Of a stretch of DNA of 44,592 nucleotides, positions 1-7,506 are shown in pieces. The notes beneath the pieces are model-generated. The model searched no databases. It was not told the origin of the DNA and worked only from the letters and a program-made list of their open reading frames with translations. The position numbers were made by a program, and so were the translations under genes. This stretch comes from Colwellia sp. MB02u-6 (GTDB lineage Bacteria > Pseudomonadota > Gammaproteobacteria > Enterobacterales > Alteromonadaceae): NCBI RefSeq assembly GCF_014077095.1, contig NZ_JACGVG010000017.1, positions 1 to 44,592 on the forward strand, given 5' to 3'. Positions within the stretch are counted from its first letter, which is position 1. Each line of letters opens with the position of its first letter.

Positions 1-28
1 ATTGAGGGTTTATATCAGCTCTTTATAA

Positions 29-47
29 GGCTTCGCGTAGCGAAGCC
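29..47. repeat. Short perfect hairpin at left edge
   Basis: Two 8-bp arms (GGCTTCGC / GCGAAGCC) are separated by GTA. It lies downstream of the broken transposase on the minus strand and could be a weak terminator, but no long T-run follows on either side. Confidence 0.4.
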
Positions 48-103
48 GATATTTATGAATATCCATGCTTTATATTTTTTATTCGTTCAAAATTGCTGAT
101 GTT

Positions 104-1585
104 GGCTCCTATTTGAAACATATTTTGGTCTTTTAAGGAAAGATTTACCTCTTACGGCAACATCACTTCCTTCATCAATTTTTCTATTTCAAATATATTG
201 AGCATTCTTTTTAAATTATACCCCAATACATGCAGGTTCAATTCTGTACTGACATTTTTAAACCCTCTTGTTAAAAGGTGCGTGGCTCCTGCCCACAACT
301 TAATCGTACCAAATGGATGTTCAACCGATTGTTTTCGTTGAAGAATCTCATGAGACGCTGTTTCGAGCAAGGCTTCCATTTTTTCCATATCAGCTTCATG
401 GATCCAACGTCTCATTCTTCTTGGATCTTTTTTAGAACGGGTACATTGGCTTCGGATAGTACAATTTTTACAAGCCATCCCATTGAAGTAAATTTTGATA
501 TCTAACCCTCCTTCTATCGCATTGAATCGATGTTGAAGCTCATTGCCCGCGGGGCAAATATAAACATCATTATCTTGATTGTATTGAAACAGTGACTTGT
601 TAAAAATCCCCTTCTTTTCTGGGCCTGATGTATCGGGTTTAGGTACAAGAGTCGATACACCTAAATCTTGAGTATCTTTAATATCTTGTCGGTTGTAATA
701 ACCTTTATCTGCCAATATCGTCGTAACACTTTTCCCTAACGCTTTAAGTGTCTGTTTGGTCATGTTGCACAACTGGCCTCTATCGGTTGTATTGGTGACT
801 TCGTGAGCAACAATTAAATGATGTTTCGTATCGACAGCGCTTTGTATGTTATAGCAAACCGCTCGTGTCATACCCTGTGTTTTCATCAAGCGACTATCTG
901 GGTCGACCGTTGATATTTGTTTATCAGGATGATTATTTACGGCTAACTCCATCTCTTTTAGTTCGACGAGATGTAGTTTTTATCTTTGTTGTTTGACGCC
1001 TTAAATTTACTACCATCAATGGCAACGGTCGCTTCACTAAACATATTGAATTTATGGCACATTTGAACGAACGTTTTACAGGCGTTTTTAATTCCAAGAT
1101 GGTTATCTTTTCTAAAGTCAGCGATTGTTTTAAAGTCTGGTGATAAACGCTCCGTGAGCCACATAAGTTCAAAATTACGTTGTGTTTCTCGCTCTAGACA
1201 CCGTGATGACTGAATTCGGTTTAAATAACCATAGATATAAATTTTGAGTAATATGGCTGGATGATAACCAGGTCGGCCAGTTGCTTTAGATTGAACACCT
1301 TTGAAACCAAGGTTTTCTAAATCTAACCCCTCGACAAATACATCAATTACTCTAACAGGATTTTCTTTAGCGACAAAATCTTCAAGCATTTCTGGAAAGA
1401 GGGTTGCTTGGGAGCGAGATGAACCTTTAATATGACGTGACATATAGCCAACATATAATCAATTAACCTAATGAATATTATAGCAAATATAGAGTGATTT
1501 ATTATCTTGTTTTGAGATTGATTGATCATAAGTATTCGGTGCTTATTCGAAAAAGTGATCAAAACGTTTTCACACAGGCTGAGCC
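104..1585 (-). mobile_element. Degenerate IS1182-family insertion sequence
   Basis: The span covers the broken transposase plus imperfect inverted ends. Reading inward, the left end from 104 (GGCTCC..TTGAAAC..TTTTGGTC) and the complement of the right end from 1585 (GGCTCA..GTGAAAAC..TTTTGATC) are similar, which suggests terminal inverted repeats. The family assignment rests on the transposase. The ends are approximate because I matched them by eye and did not find a clear target-site duplication. Confidence 0.5.
152..1443 (-). pseudogene. IS1182-family transposase, internally deleted and frameshifted
   Basis: The N-terminal half (1443 down to 958, 161 codons) has the DUF772-like start of IS1182/IS1380-type transposases, including the motif AIDGSKFKA before the break. 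The C-terminal half (952 down to 152, 266 codons) resumes near QISTVDPDSRLMKTQG, continues through GYNIQSAVDTKHHLIVAHEV and the cysteine-rich stretch ACKNCTIRSQC, and ends in SVEHPFGTIKLW, as in intact family members. About 60 residues that normally join the halves are missing and the frame changes at the junction, where the first half ends in KNYISSN and a stop. The protein cannot be made whole, so the element should not move on its own. Confidence 0.85.
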
Positions 1586-1722
1586 ATAACCGCTCATTGA
1601 TTTTTTGATGAATCAACATCACTGACCCCGTCGATTTGTGGATCAAAAATAAAATGAATTCTGTTTTTCAACGAACCTGACTCCGCAGGTTCAGGCAGCT
1701 TTATGAGCAGCTAAGCATGAAA
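1586..1722. other. Spacer between IS remnant and terminator
   Basis: No gene seen. It contains a 7-bp perfect hairpin at 1673-1692 (GAACCTG / CAGGTTC) beside the terminator of the next gene. Confidence 0.4.
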
Positions 1723-1748
1723 AAAGCCACCTCAAATGAGATGGCTTT
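1723..1748 (-). terminator. Rho-independent terminator after the DUF3494-like gene
   Basis: On the minus strand AAAGCCA-T-CTCA / TGAG-G-TGGCTTT forms a 12-bp stem with one mismatch and a 2-nt loop, followed by a run of six T. It lies about 110 nt after the stop codon of the gene at 1856-3112. Confidence 0.7.
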
Positions 1749-1855
1749 GGCCTTAGGTTTGTATGTAAAACGTTGGCAGCGATGTCTCAGGGCTGGCCTG
1801 GGAACTAAGGGTTACAAATGCCGAATCGATGAAATATCCCTAAGAATATTTTGTT

Positions 1856-3112
1856 TTAATAAGGATTATTGAGTATTTCTAAATCGGCTTTGCAAGCGGC
1901 TGCAAACGTATCGAAATTTTCTGGATATAACGTATTATCTGTAACCGCCCACGTGCCCCACCACTTGTCAGTGTCTGTGCCGGGCTTAATGTATTGTGTT
2001 TTCTGGATCCAATACTCAGAAGAACTATCTACGCGATAGTCGACGATTATCGTTTCCGAGGTGATTCCGACCCATGTGTTTGTGTCATAATCGGTTATCC
2101 AATATTCCTCATTCCAAATTTCAAATGTATGTGGGTCCATCTGGTCTTGTCTCGCTAACCATTTGGCTTCTGTGTTCCAAAGCGGGCACACTTTGGTAAT
2201 CTCAACCGGTCCGCATGTATCACCGATTGTCCGAATACCTATCGCGCCTGTGGCATATAAATTCCCACACTCGACGTCGCTCGTCGCGCCGCTAACGGCA
2301 CCGTTAATATACGCTTTACCGTTAAACGTTGACCCGGCACCCAATGTGAGGGCTCCGCCCAATATCCACGTGACATTCGCACCTTCCTCCAGCAAAATTT
2401 GTGACCCAGCGCCCATGGTCATCGCCCCGCTAGTGATGACGGTTACGTCCCCACTTATCGTCAGCGTGGTACTCGCCGCCAGGTTTATCGCCCTGAAGTA
2501 ATGAGGACTGTTATCGTCTTTAGGATTAATGGTAAGTTCAGATAGGTCCGTATACGTTTCGACTTCGTCAATAATCACTGGATTATCGACGAACTTCTGG
2601 TGTATCGCCTGTATCGCGGCTGTCATCATATTGGCATTATCGGTCGCTTCTTCGGCTTCGTAAGTTTCCCCCTCTATCTCCGCTCCGGCGCCCACTGTGA
2701 TGGCGGCGCCAGCAGCGACATTGTGGACTGTAGCACTAGCGCCGACTACCACGGCGGCGCCCGCGACGATGTCTAGAGCGGTGGCATTCGCCCCTATTCC
2801 CACGCCACCACCCGCGTATATTTGTTCAACCCGTGACCAGGCACCTGTGGTAACAGCAGCGCCAGCATAGATGTCCTTTACGGTAGTATAGGCACCGATA
2901 GCAACAGCCGCTTGTGAAGCGAGATGTCCGCCAATATTGCTGGTCCCCGGCTGCGAATGTTTGGGCTGCGCTCCTATACTCACCGCACCACCCGATATTG
3001 CAGAATACGAGCCCATGGCGTCCTCAATTGCAGTGGCTTGTTGTGCATTAGCTAAACCAGCAACAGAAACTGCCAAAGCGGTTAAGCAGGTTTTTATTAT
3101 TTTATTTTGCAT
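1856..3112 (-). CDS. Secreted DUF3494-like (ice-binding-like) beta-solenoid protein
   Basis: 418 aa. Residues 1-23 are a signal peptide (KTCLTALAVSVAGLANA, cleavage likely before QQ), so the product is exported. Residues about 40-150 are Gly/Ala-rich and repeat a pattern like AGAAVxxGAxAxVxxI roughly every 17-18 residues, as expected of a left-handed beta-helix. Residues about 160-305 resemble ice-binding DUF3494 proteins: LTISGDVTVITSGAMTMGAG, NVTWILGGALTLGAGSTFNG and NGAVSGATSDVECGNLYATG. The last 110 residues are rich in Trp and Tyr and match no family I can name. A role in ice binding or surface attachment is inference. The start is supported by an AAAGG Shine-Dalgarno (SD) sequence. The repeat region is visibly more GC-rich than its surroundings, partly because of its Gly/Ala content. 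Confidence 0.7.
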   Translation of the reverse strand: MQNKIIKTCLTALAVSVAGLANAQQATAIEDAMGSYSAISGGAVSIGAQPKHSQPGTSNIGGHLASQAAVAIGAYTTVKDIYAGAAVTTGAWSRVEQIYAGGGVGIGANATALDIVAGAAVVVGASATVHNVAAGAAITVGAGAEIEGETYEAEEATDNANMMTAAIQAIHQKFVDNPVIIDEVETYTDLSELTINPKDDNSPHYFRAINLAASTTLTISGDVTVITSGAMTMGAGSQILLEEGANVTWILGGALTLGAGSTFNGKAYINGAVSGATSDVECGNLYATGAIGIRTIGDTCGPVEITKVCPLWNTEAKWLARQDQMDPHTFEIWNEEYWITDYDTNTWVGITSETIIVDYRVDSSSEYWIQKTQYIKPGTDTDKWWGTWAVTDNTLYPENFDTFAAACKADLEILNNPY

Positions 3113-3175
3113 TTTTTATACCTTTTAATTCCTTCACAAGCGTCTTGGAAGGTAATTACTAAAAGTGACATGTCA
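3113..3175 (-). promoter_or_regulatory. 5' leader with hairpin, shared with the PEP-CTERM gene
   Basis: Read toward the gene, CCTTC-CAAG-ACG-CTTG-T-GAAGG (3131-3152) can fold into a 9-bp stem with one bulged T, directly before the conserved AATTAAAAGG ribosome binding site. A 10-bp palindrome TGACATGTCA sits at 3166-3175. The same layout precedes the gene at 7507-8298. That it regulates anything is inference. Confidence 0.45.
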
Positions 3176-3203
3176 TCACCACAATGATAAATAGTATACC
3201 CAT

Positions 3204-3233
3204 ATGTAAGTAAATGTAAGTAAATGTAAGTAA
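3204..3233. repeat. Three perfect 10-bp direct repeats upstream of the DUF3494-like gene
   Basis: ATGTAAGTAA occurs three times head to tail, about 90-120 bp before the start codon at 3112. A 10-bp period would put each copy on the same face of the helix, so it could be an operator. It could also be simple slippage in AT-rich DNA. Confidence 0.8.
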
Positions 3234-3627
3234 ATGAACGAAAAATAAACTTTAATCTAATAAAGTGCAATAAGCCTTACAATACATCATGAATATATAC
3301 AAAATGTTAATATTGCAATGGGTAAAAAATTTAGATGATACTTCTCAGTAATGTGAATAAACTGATAGTGCATGTTGGCATTAAACAACGCTCTTGTTTA
3401 AATAATCTGATAGAAATTTTTAACTATGCCGCCCATGATAATCCTACGTAATAATAATGCTCGAAACACTGATATCCATTGGTCAACAACAATGCATCTG
3501 CTTCATCTGGTAAGCCTTCGTATATCGATTTTTATATATTTTCATTAAATGAGTGAATTTCAGGCAAGCGCTACTTGCTACCCAAAGGGAGCCGTATTTT
3601 TCTTGCTGTCTTAGCATGTAGTTAAGT
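3234..3627. other. AT-rich spacer with a gene fragment
   Basis: No complete gene seen. On the minus strand, about 34 codons ending at 3424 read like the tail of a real protein (YEGLPDEADALLL, then YQCFEHYYYVGLSWAA and stop), with an in-frame stop upstream. I could not assign it. A small hairpin GCAAG/CTTGC lies at 3564-3578. Confidence 0.25.
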
Positions 3628-4608
3628 TTAAGCGCTATTCAAACAAGCTTGAGCATTGGCTTTACCGTGTGCTCGCTTTAAACCCACGTGTTTAGTAAAT
3701 TCACACAAATGCTCTGCGGTGCCCACCGCGCCAGTGAATATACATTCAAAGTTTGTGGTGAGTTTTAGCCAACTTTCATCGCTGATGTGAAGTCTTGACA
3801 GTATATTGACAGTTTTAGCATCGATAGCGCCTCGTTTGTCTTCTCTTATGACGCGACCTGTTTCATCTACCAGGGTTAAATAGTCCTTCAAGCTAAAGCT
3901 TATACCTGAGGTTTTCTCCTGATGTGCATGGCCAGTAAAAGGTAATAACGTTGTCGGTTGCTCTCCCATGATGGCTGCTTTGATACGAAGTTGAATACTG
4001 GTAAAACTCGATTGCTCAGGTGTTTGCGCAATACCCGCACGGACTGGGTTTAAATCTACATAAACCATACAAGCGAGTAATGCACCTTCATCGAGCAGGG
4101 CTTGTGATGTAAAGCGTCCTTCCCAAAAGTGCCCTGTGCATTTATCTTCTTTATTGGCTTGTCGAGCAATGGGCTCGTTTAATGCCCGCATAAACCAACT
4201 GATATCGATTAAACGCTGTTTATAGACCTGTGCTGTTTCTTCAACGATTTCCATTTCGAATGTAGTTAATGATTGCTCTCGCTGATATTGACGGGTCAAA
4301 ATGGTGCCTTTAAACAACTTATGCCAACGGGAAAGTACATCTAGCGTAGTCCAGTTTTTAACTTGTTCACTATCAACATGAAGTACTAAATGTAAGTGAT
4401 TATGCATAACAGCGTGAGCACAAATATCAATGGCAAACACCTGAGATAATTGAAAAATACGCTGTTCAATCCAACTACGCCTATGCTCATAGTTGAGACC
4501 CGTTGCTTTATCAACACCACATAAAAAGGCTTTGCGGACGGTTCGACTGCAAATATGATAATACGGCGTATCAGATAAACTGATTTGTTGTGAACGAGGC
4601 TTGGGCAT
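3628..4608 (-). CDS. RAYT/IS200-like Y1 transposase (HUH endonuclease family)
   Basis: 326 aa from the ATG at 4608 (MPKPRSQQISL); an ATG four codons further upstream is possible, but family members usually begin close to MPRPR. The Y1_Tnp domain (PF01797) covers roughly residues 10-200, with the HUH motif in MHNHLHLVLHVD near residues 68-79, the stretch GHFWEGRFTSQAL and the conserved YVDLNPVRAGI. Such proteins nick single-stranded DNA at palindromic sequences through a catalytic tyrosine. The long C-terminal extension (about 120 residues) is typical of marine Alteromonadales members. The reading frame is intact. I saw no clear REP array around it, only one small hairpin at 3564-3578, so its target sites lie elsewhere or are lost. 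Confidence 0.8.
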   Translation of the reverse strand: MPKPRSQQISLSDTPYYHICSRTVRKAFLCGVDKATGLNYEHRRSWIEQRIFQLSQVFAIDICAHAVMHNHLHLVLHVDSEQVKNWTTLDVLSRWHKLFKGTILTRQYQREQSLTTFEMEIVEETAQVYKQRLIDISWFMRALNEPIARQANKEDKCTGHFWEGRFTSQALLDEGALLACMVYVDLNPVRAGIAQTPEQSSFTSIQLRIKAAIMGEQPTTLLPFTGHAHQEKTSGISFSLKDYLTLVDETGRVIREDKRGAIDAKTVNILSRLHISDESWLKLTTNFECIFTGAVGTAEHLCEFTKHVGLKRAHGKANAQACLNSA

Positions 4609-4647
4609 AACAACAAACAAGTTATTATGGGTGGCTTAATTAGTGTT

Positions 4648-4755
4648 AATTAAATAGCCAATTTTTACGGCCAATAACAAACGGTTTATCGAGCGTTCAC
4701 TGCGATTGTTATCGATATTCCGTCGGCCATCTCCAATGTAACGGGTCAGTTTCAT
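4648..4755 (-). pseudogene. IS66-family transposase (TnpC) fragment
   Basis: Reading down the minus strand from 4755 gives LTRYIGDGRRNIDNNRSERS, the conserved C-terminal core of IS66 TnpC. After ERSI a missing T shifts the frame, and the alternative frame continues as KPFVIGRKNWLF, exactly as in the family. Nothing before or after this short core remains, so it is a dead remnant of an older insertion. Confidence 0.75.
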
Positions 4756-5157
4756 ACCTTAGAACTACCTCACTTAGGGGTGGAAGCGCCTTAGAAATAA
4801 CACTCTATATCATCTAGATTTTAAATAAAGCTAATGACTATATTGGTGGCTTTATTGTCTATCAAGATAAAGGTAAGTCAACGTTCATCGTACTAAAAAC
4901 AGCTCCAAGAAGTTATTGATGTTAATGTCCATAATGTCGGATCACTTGTAGTTAGATAAACCAAGGCTAACGTCCGGAAAGTGGCAAAAGTTAACGTTCA
5001 GAAACGAAATGCGTCTGGCAGCTATGAGCTTGCAGGAGACGCTGATTTTATTTCTTAACCAGTGCCCTATCGACTGGCAATAAAGCCACCATAGTTGCCA
5101 TTCACTTTTTGAATTGTTAACGGTCACTTTGTGCTTTGCAGACATTAAAAACTTAAC
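4756..5157. other. Decayed spacer, possible remnant of a mobile element
   Basis: An open frame of 67 codons exists on the minus strand (4942-5145), but its composition and lack of recognisable motifs do not support a gene. The stretch contains a stem-like sequence around 5011-5042 (GCGTCT..AGACGC) and shares a 16-nt sequence with the upstream region of the recombinase remnant at 6101. Confidence 0.3.
5017..5032 (+). repeat. 16-nt repeat copy 1 (GGCAGCTATGAGCTTG)
   Basis: Matches 6035-6050 in 15 of 16 bases, same orientation. The two copies bracket the LacI fragment and small open frame, which suggests they belong to the ends of one decayed element or to a dispersed repeat. Confidence 0.5.
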
Positions 5158-5367
5158 TTAACTTAACGAGATGTAGTTATTAGAAAAACGACGAAATGCC
5201 ATTTCACGTGCTTTTTCATTCGGCGTAAAATCAAGTGCAGTCATTGCTGCGGCTATTCGCTTCCTTGTTTTTTCTCCTACATTAGGTTTTGCGTTTAGTA
5301 CTCTTGATACTGTTGTAATAGAAACACCTGCCAATTCAGCTACATCTTTTATAGTCGTATTTTTCAT
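5158..5367 (-). pseudogene. Truncated LacI-family regulator (DNA-binding domain only)
   Basis: 69 codons. Residues 3-50 are a textbook LacI helix-turn-helix with hinge helix: TTIKDVAELAGVSITTVSRV followed by LNAKPNVGEKTRKRI. The frame ends after FSNNYISLS, about where the effector domain should begin; full-length relatives have about 330 residues. An SD-like AAAGGG precedes the start. Without the dimerisation core it is unlikely to bind an operator tightly, so I call it a remnant. No sugar-use genes remain nearby. Confidence 0.8.
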
Positions 5368-5564
5368 TGTTGCACCCTTTATTTATTAAGGTTGAGTATA
5401 CCTAGACTGTGTAAAATTAATTTACTTGGGTTAATGCGATTCAACAAACGATTATAATTTGATTGATAAATGAAATAAAATCATCTGTTTTCTGCTCACA
5501 TATCATCCTGATTCAAAAGTCCCTAAATAAAGAGATCGGCCACTGACGCTTAATCTATAACTCA

Positions 5565-5750
5565 TTAATATTGAAATATATAAACAGATCCTAAAGATAG
5601 TATTTGAGAATGTTCATCTAATGCCCTTAGTGATTCACTTATCAATTCTGGGCCTCTAAAGTCATTCATCATTAGCTTATCGCGATAGTGTGTATTAACC
5701 CATTTAACTAATCGGGAATATAAAGGGTTTATTGGTGTGTTGTTTGCCAT
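5565..5750 (-). CDS. Possible small hypothetical protein or gene fragment
   Basis: 61 codons, starting MANNTPINPLYSRLVKWVNT. No family recognised. It lies upstream of, and on the same strand as, the truncated LacI gene, and has no strong ribosome binding site. The N-terminal sequence looks protein-like but the end (SVYIFQY) suggests truncation. It is probably another piece of the decayed region. Confidence 0.25.
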   Translation of the reverse strand: MANNTPINPLYSRLVKWVNTHYRDKLMMNDFRGPELISESLRALDEHSQILSLGSVYIFQY

Positions 5751-6100
5751 TATTCATTATATATTGGCTTTCTTTGTTAAATGTCTAAAATGCGGTAAGT
5801 TGTTAACAGTTCGTGGCTTTAAAAAATTAAGCTTGATACACATGTTAGTGGTTTAGAGGTTGCACTTTTATGGTTTACCATTAAAGTTCATTGTATGCCT
5901 TGCGGTGAGAAATTGGATGAAAATGGCATATAATAGTTTCAAGAGGAACAAAATATAATCCATTTCAACATATCGGTAGAACATATTAATTTCTGTTTTG
6001 TGCGTTATTTTTTCCTACTAGATAAAATGCCACCGGCAGCAATGAGCTTGAAGCTCACAATAAACCATACTTAGTTCTCTATTAATAACGGAGAACTATC
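5751..6100. other. AT-rich spacer before recombinase remnant
   Basis: No gene seen. Its right part holds the second copy of the 16-nt repeat (6035-6050) and the leader of the recombinase remnant, ending with CGGAGAAC close to the start codon. Confidence 0.4.
6035..6050 (+). repeat. 16-nt repeat copy 2 (GGCAGCAATGAGCTTG)
   Basis: One mismatch to 5017-5032. It is followed by AAGCTCA, giving a GAGCTT/AAGCTC inverted pair. Confidence 0.5.
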
Positions 6101-6721
6101 ATGTTTACTTTAACCGTTTATAAACCATCAGAGCCTTGGAATAAAAACAAAATTGTAGGACAGAAATTACCGCTTAAGCTTCAACAAATTTGGGCAATCC
6201 GAATCAGACTAGAATTAGTAAATAATATAAGAGACCTTGCTCTTTTTAATCTTGCTATCGCTAGTAAATTAAGAGGTTGCGATTTAGTAACTCTAAAAAT
6301 AAGAGATATTGCTCACGGAAAAACTATTCAGTCGAGAGCTATTATTGTTCAACAAAAGACAGGATTACCTGTTCAATTTGAACTTACCGAAAACACTCGT
6401 AATTCAGTTCAAAATTTAATTACAAATTTTCAACTAAGCTCAAATGATTATTGATTCAAATCTCGTATTCATTCATCAGACACTTATCAACACGTCAGTA
6501 TGGAAGGATTGTTGATGCTTGGGTTTCCATAATTGGTTTAGATCAAACCCAATATGGAACTCATTCGATGAGAAGAACGAAACCATCATTGATATATAAA
6601 AAAATAAAAACTTGAGAGCATGCCAACTATTGCTCGGACATCGAAAGCTTGAAAGTACTGTCAGGTATTTAGGGATATAGGTAGATGATGCTCTTGAGAT
6701 ATCAGAGAGTATCGATTCATA
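6101..6721 (+). pseudogene. Small tyrosine recombinase (XerD-like integrase), decayed
   Basis: Starts MFTLTVYKPSEPWNKNKIVG, the signature opening of a widespread family of about 200-aa tyrosine recombinases lacking the N-terminal core-binding domain. Residues 1-117 are intact (LRGCDLVTLKIRDI, VQQKTGLPVQFELT). A stop at 6452-6454 interrupts it, then the homology goes on through frame changes: SRIHSSDTYQH, RIVDAWVSIIGLDQTQYGTHSMRRT, then ACQLLLGHRKLESTVRYLGI with a further stop, ending VDDALEISES near 6718. The catalytic residues R-H-R and LLGH..Y are still readable, but at least three lesions separate them. It is not an integron integrase: the extra IntI domain is absent. Confidence 0.85.
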
Positions 6722-6826
6722 GGTGTAGGTAATGTGCTAGAACCATAACTGGTATTTGGCTCTCATGCCGCCAGTCACTTAATTATATTATCATGACTTC
6801 AAAGTTATCTTACCCTAATTTCGTGG

Positions 6827-7006
6827 TCACACTACTACTGTATCCACGGTTACGTACTCATAGCTGAAAGCACGAATTTTCATTCCGGAATCCAAAGTAA
6901 ACTCAACAGTTGTTGAGCGAGGTGACAATAACACTGCATCGTGCTCTTCACCTGATGAGCACGTTTCTTGGCCACAGGCTAAGTCTTTAGTCAATTTTAT
7001 CCGCAT
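6827..7006 (-). CDS. Small hypothetical protein, 59 aa
   Basis: An intact 59-codon frame beginning MRIKLTKDLACGQETC and ending VTVDTVVV. Its sequence is balanced and protein-like, with hydrophobic/polar alternation (TTVEFTLDSGMKIRAFSYEY) that suggests a small beta-rich fold and two cysteines spaced CGQETC. A modest GAAGAG ribosome binding site lies about 6 nt before the ATG. No family recognised. It sits alone between the recombinase remnant and the PEP-CTERM gene and may be cargo of a lost mobile element. Confidence 0.45.
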   Translation of the reverse strand: MRIKLTKDLACGQETCSSGEEHDAVLLSPRSTTVEFTLDSGMKIRAFSYEYVTVDTVVV

Positions 7007-7451
7007 TACTACTCTTCACTATGTTAAATAATTAAACGGATTGTACCAACAATGCCATCATTTAGATGTAAAAAAATGACCTGAGTGACCCGCATCAATA
7101 AAAGATTATAAAGAGTTTACATGATTCACAGCATCACCAGCCCCGATTGAACATCACTGTGACTGGCTTCTGCGCCACCATTGCGGCCGTTCATCATCAA
7201 ATTATTAATGCTAACTTTGTCCGCTTAGTTGACGTTAACTACTGGTTATTCTTTAGGTCAACTGATCGCTAAAAGCTGACGTTTTTTTTAAACTAATACT
7301 TGCTTAAAAGCTATAAAATTGAGGCTAGTAGTATTGCATCTTCAGTTGATATGTTTGAAAACTTATACTCATATGATATAGCAAATGATTAAGTATCCTA
7401 TGGTGGTGCTTTAATAATGAAACTAACTTAATACCAATTAGCATATACAAA
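7007..7451. other. Spacer with a possible gene tail
   Basis: No complete gene. A short minus-strand frame at 7126-7197 (MMNGRNGGAEASHSDVQSG) could be the tail of a lost gene but cannot be assigned. Confidence 0.25.
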
Positions 7452-7480
7452 AAAACACCAATCATTACAATTGATGTTTT
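7452..7480 (-). terminator. Terminator after the PEP-CTERM gene
   Basis: On the minus strand AAAACATCAAT / ATTGGTGTTTT forms an 11-bp stem with one mismatch, followed by seven T. It begins about 27 nt after the stop codon of the gene at 7507-8298. Confidence 0.7.
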
Positions 7481-7506
7481 CTAAAATCAAATATTAAAAA
7501 ACTATA

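Noticed and set aside
3204-3233. Short tandem repeats as a CRISPR array
   Set aside because: Units are only 10 bp, contiguous, and have no spacers; no cas genes are present.
4942-5145. 67-codon minus-strand frame as a gene
   Set aside because: Composition, lack of an SD and repeat-like content suggest decayed non-coding sequence.
6101-6721. Recombinase remnant as the integrase of the cassette array
   Set aside because: Its sequence belongs to a short XerD-like family without the extra IntI-specific domain, and it is broken; the attC sites lie 2.7 kb away with another gene between.
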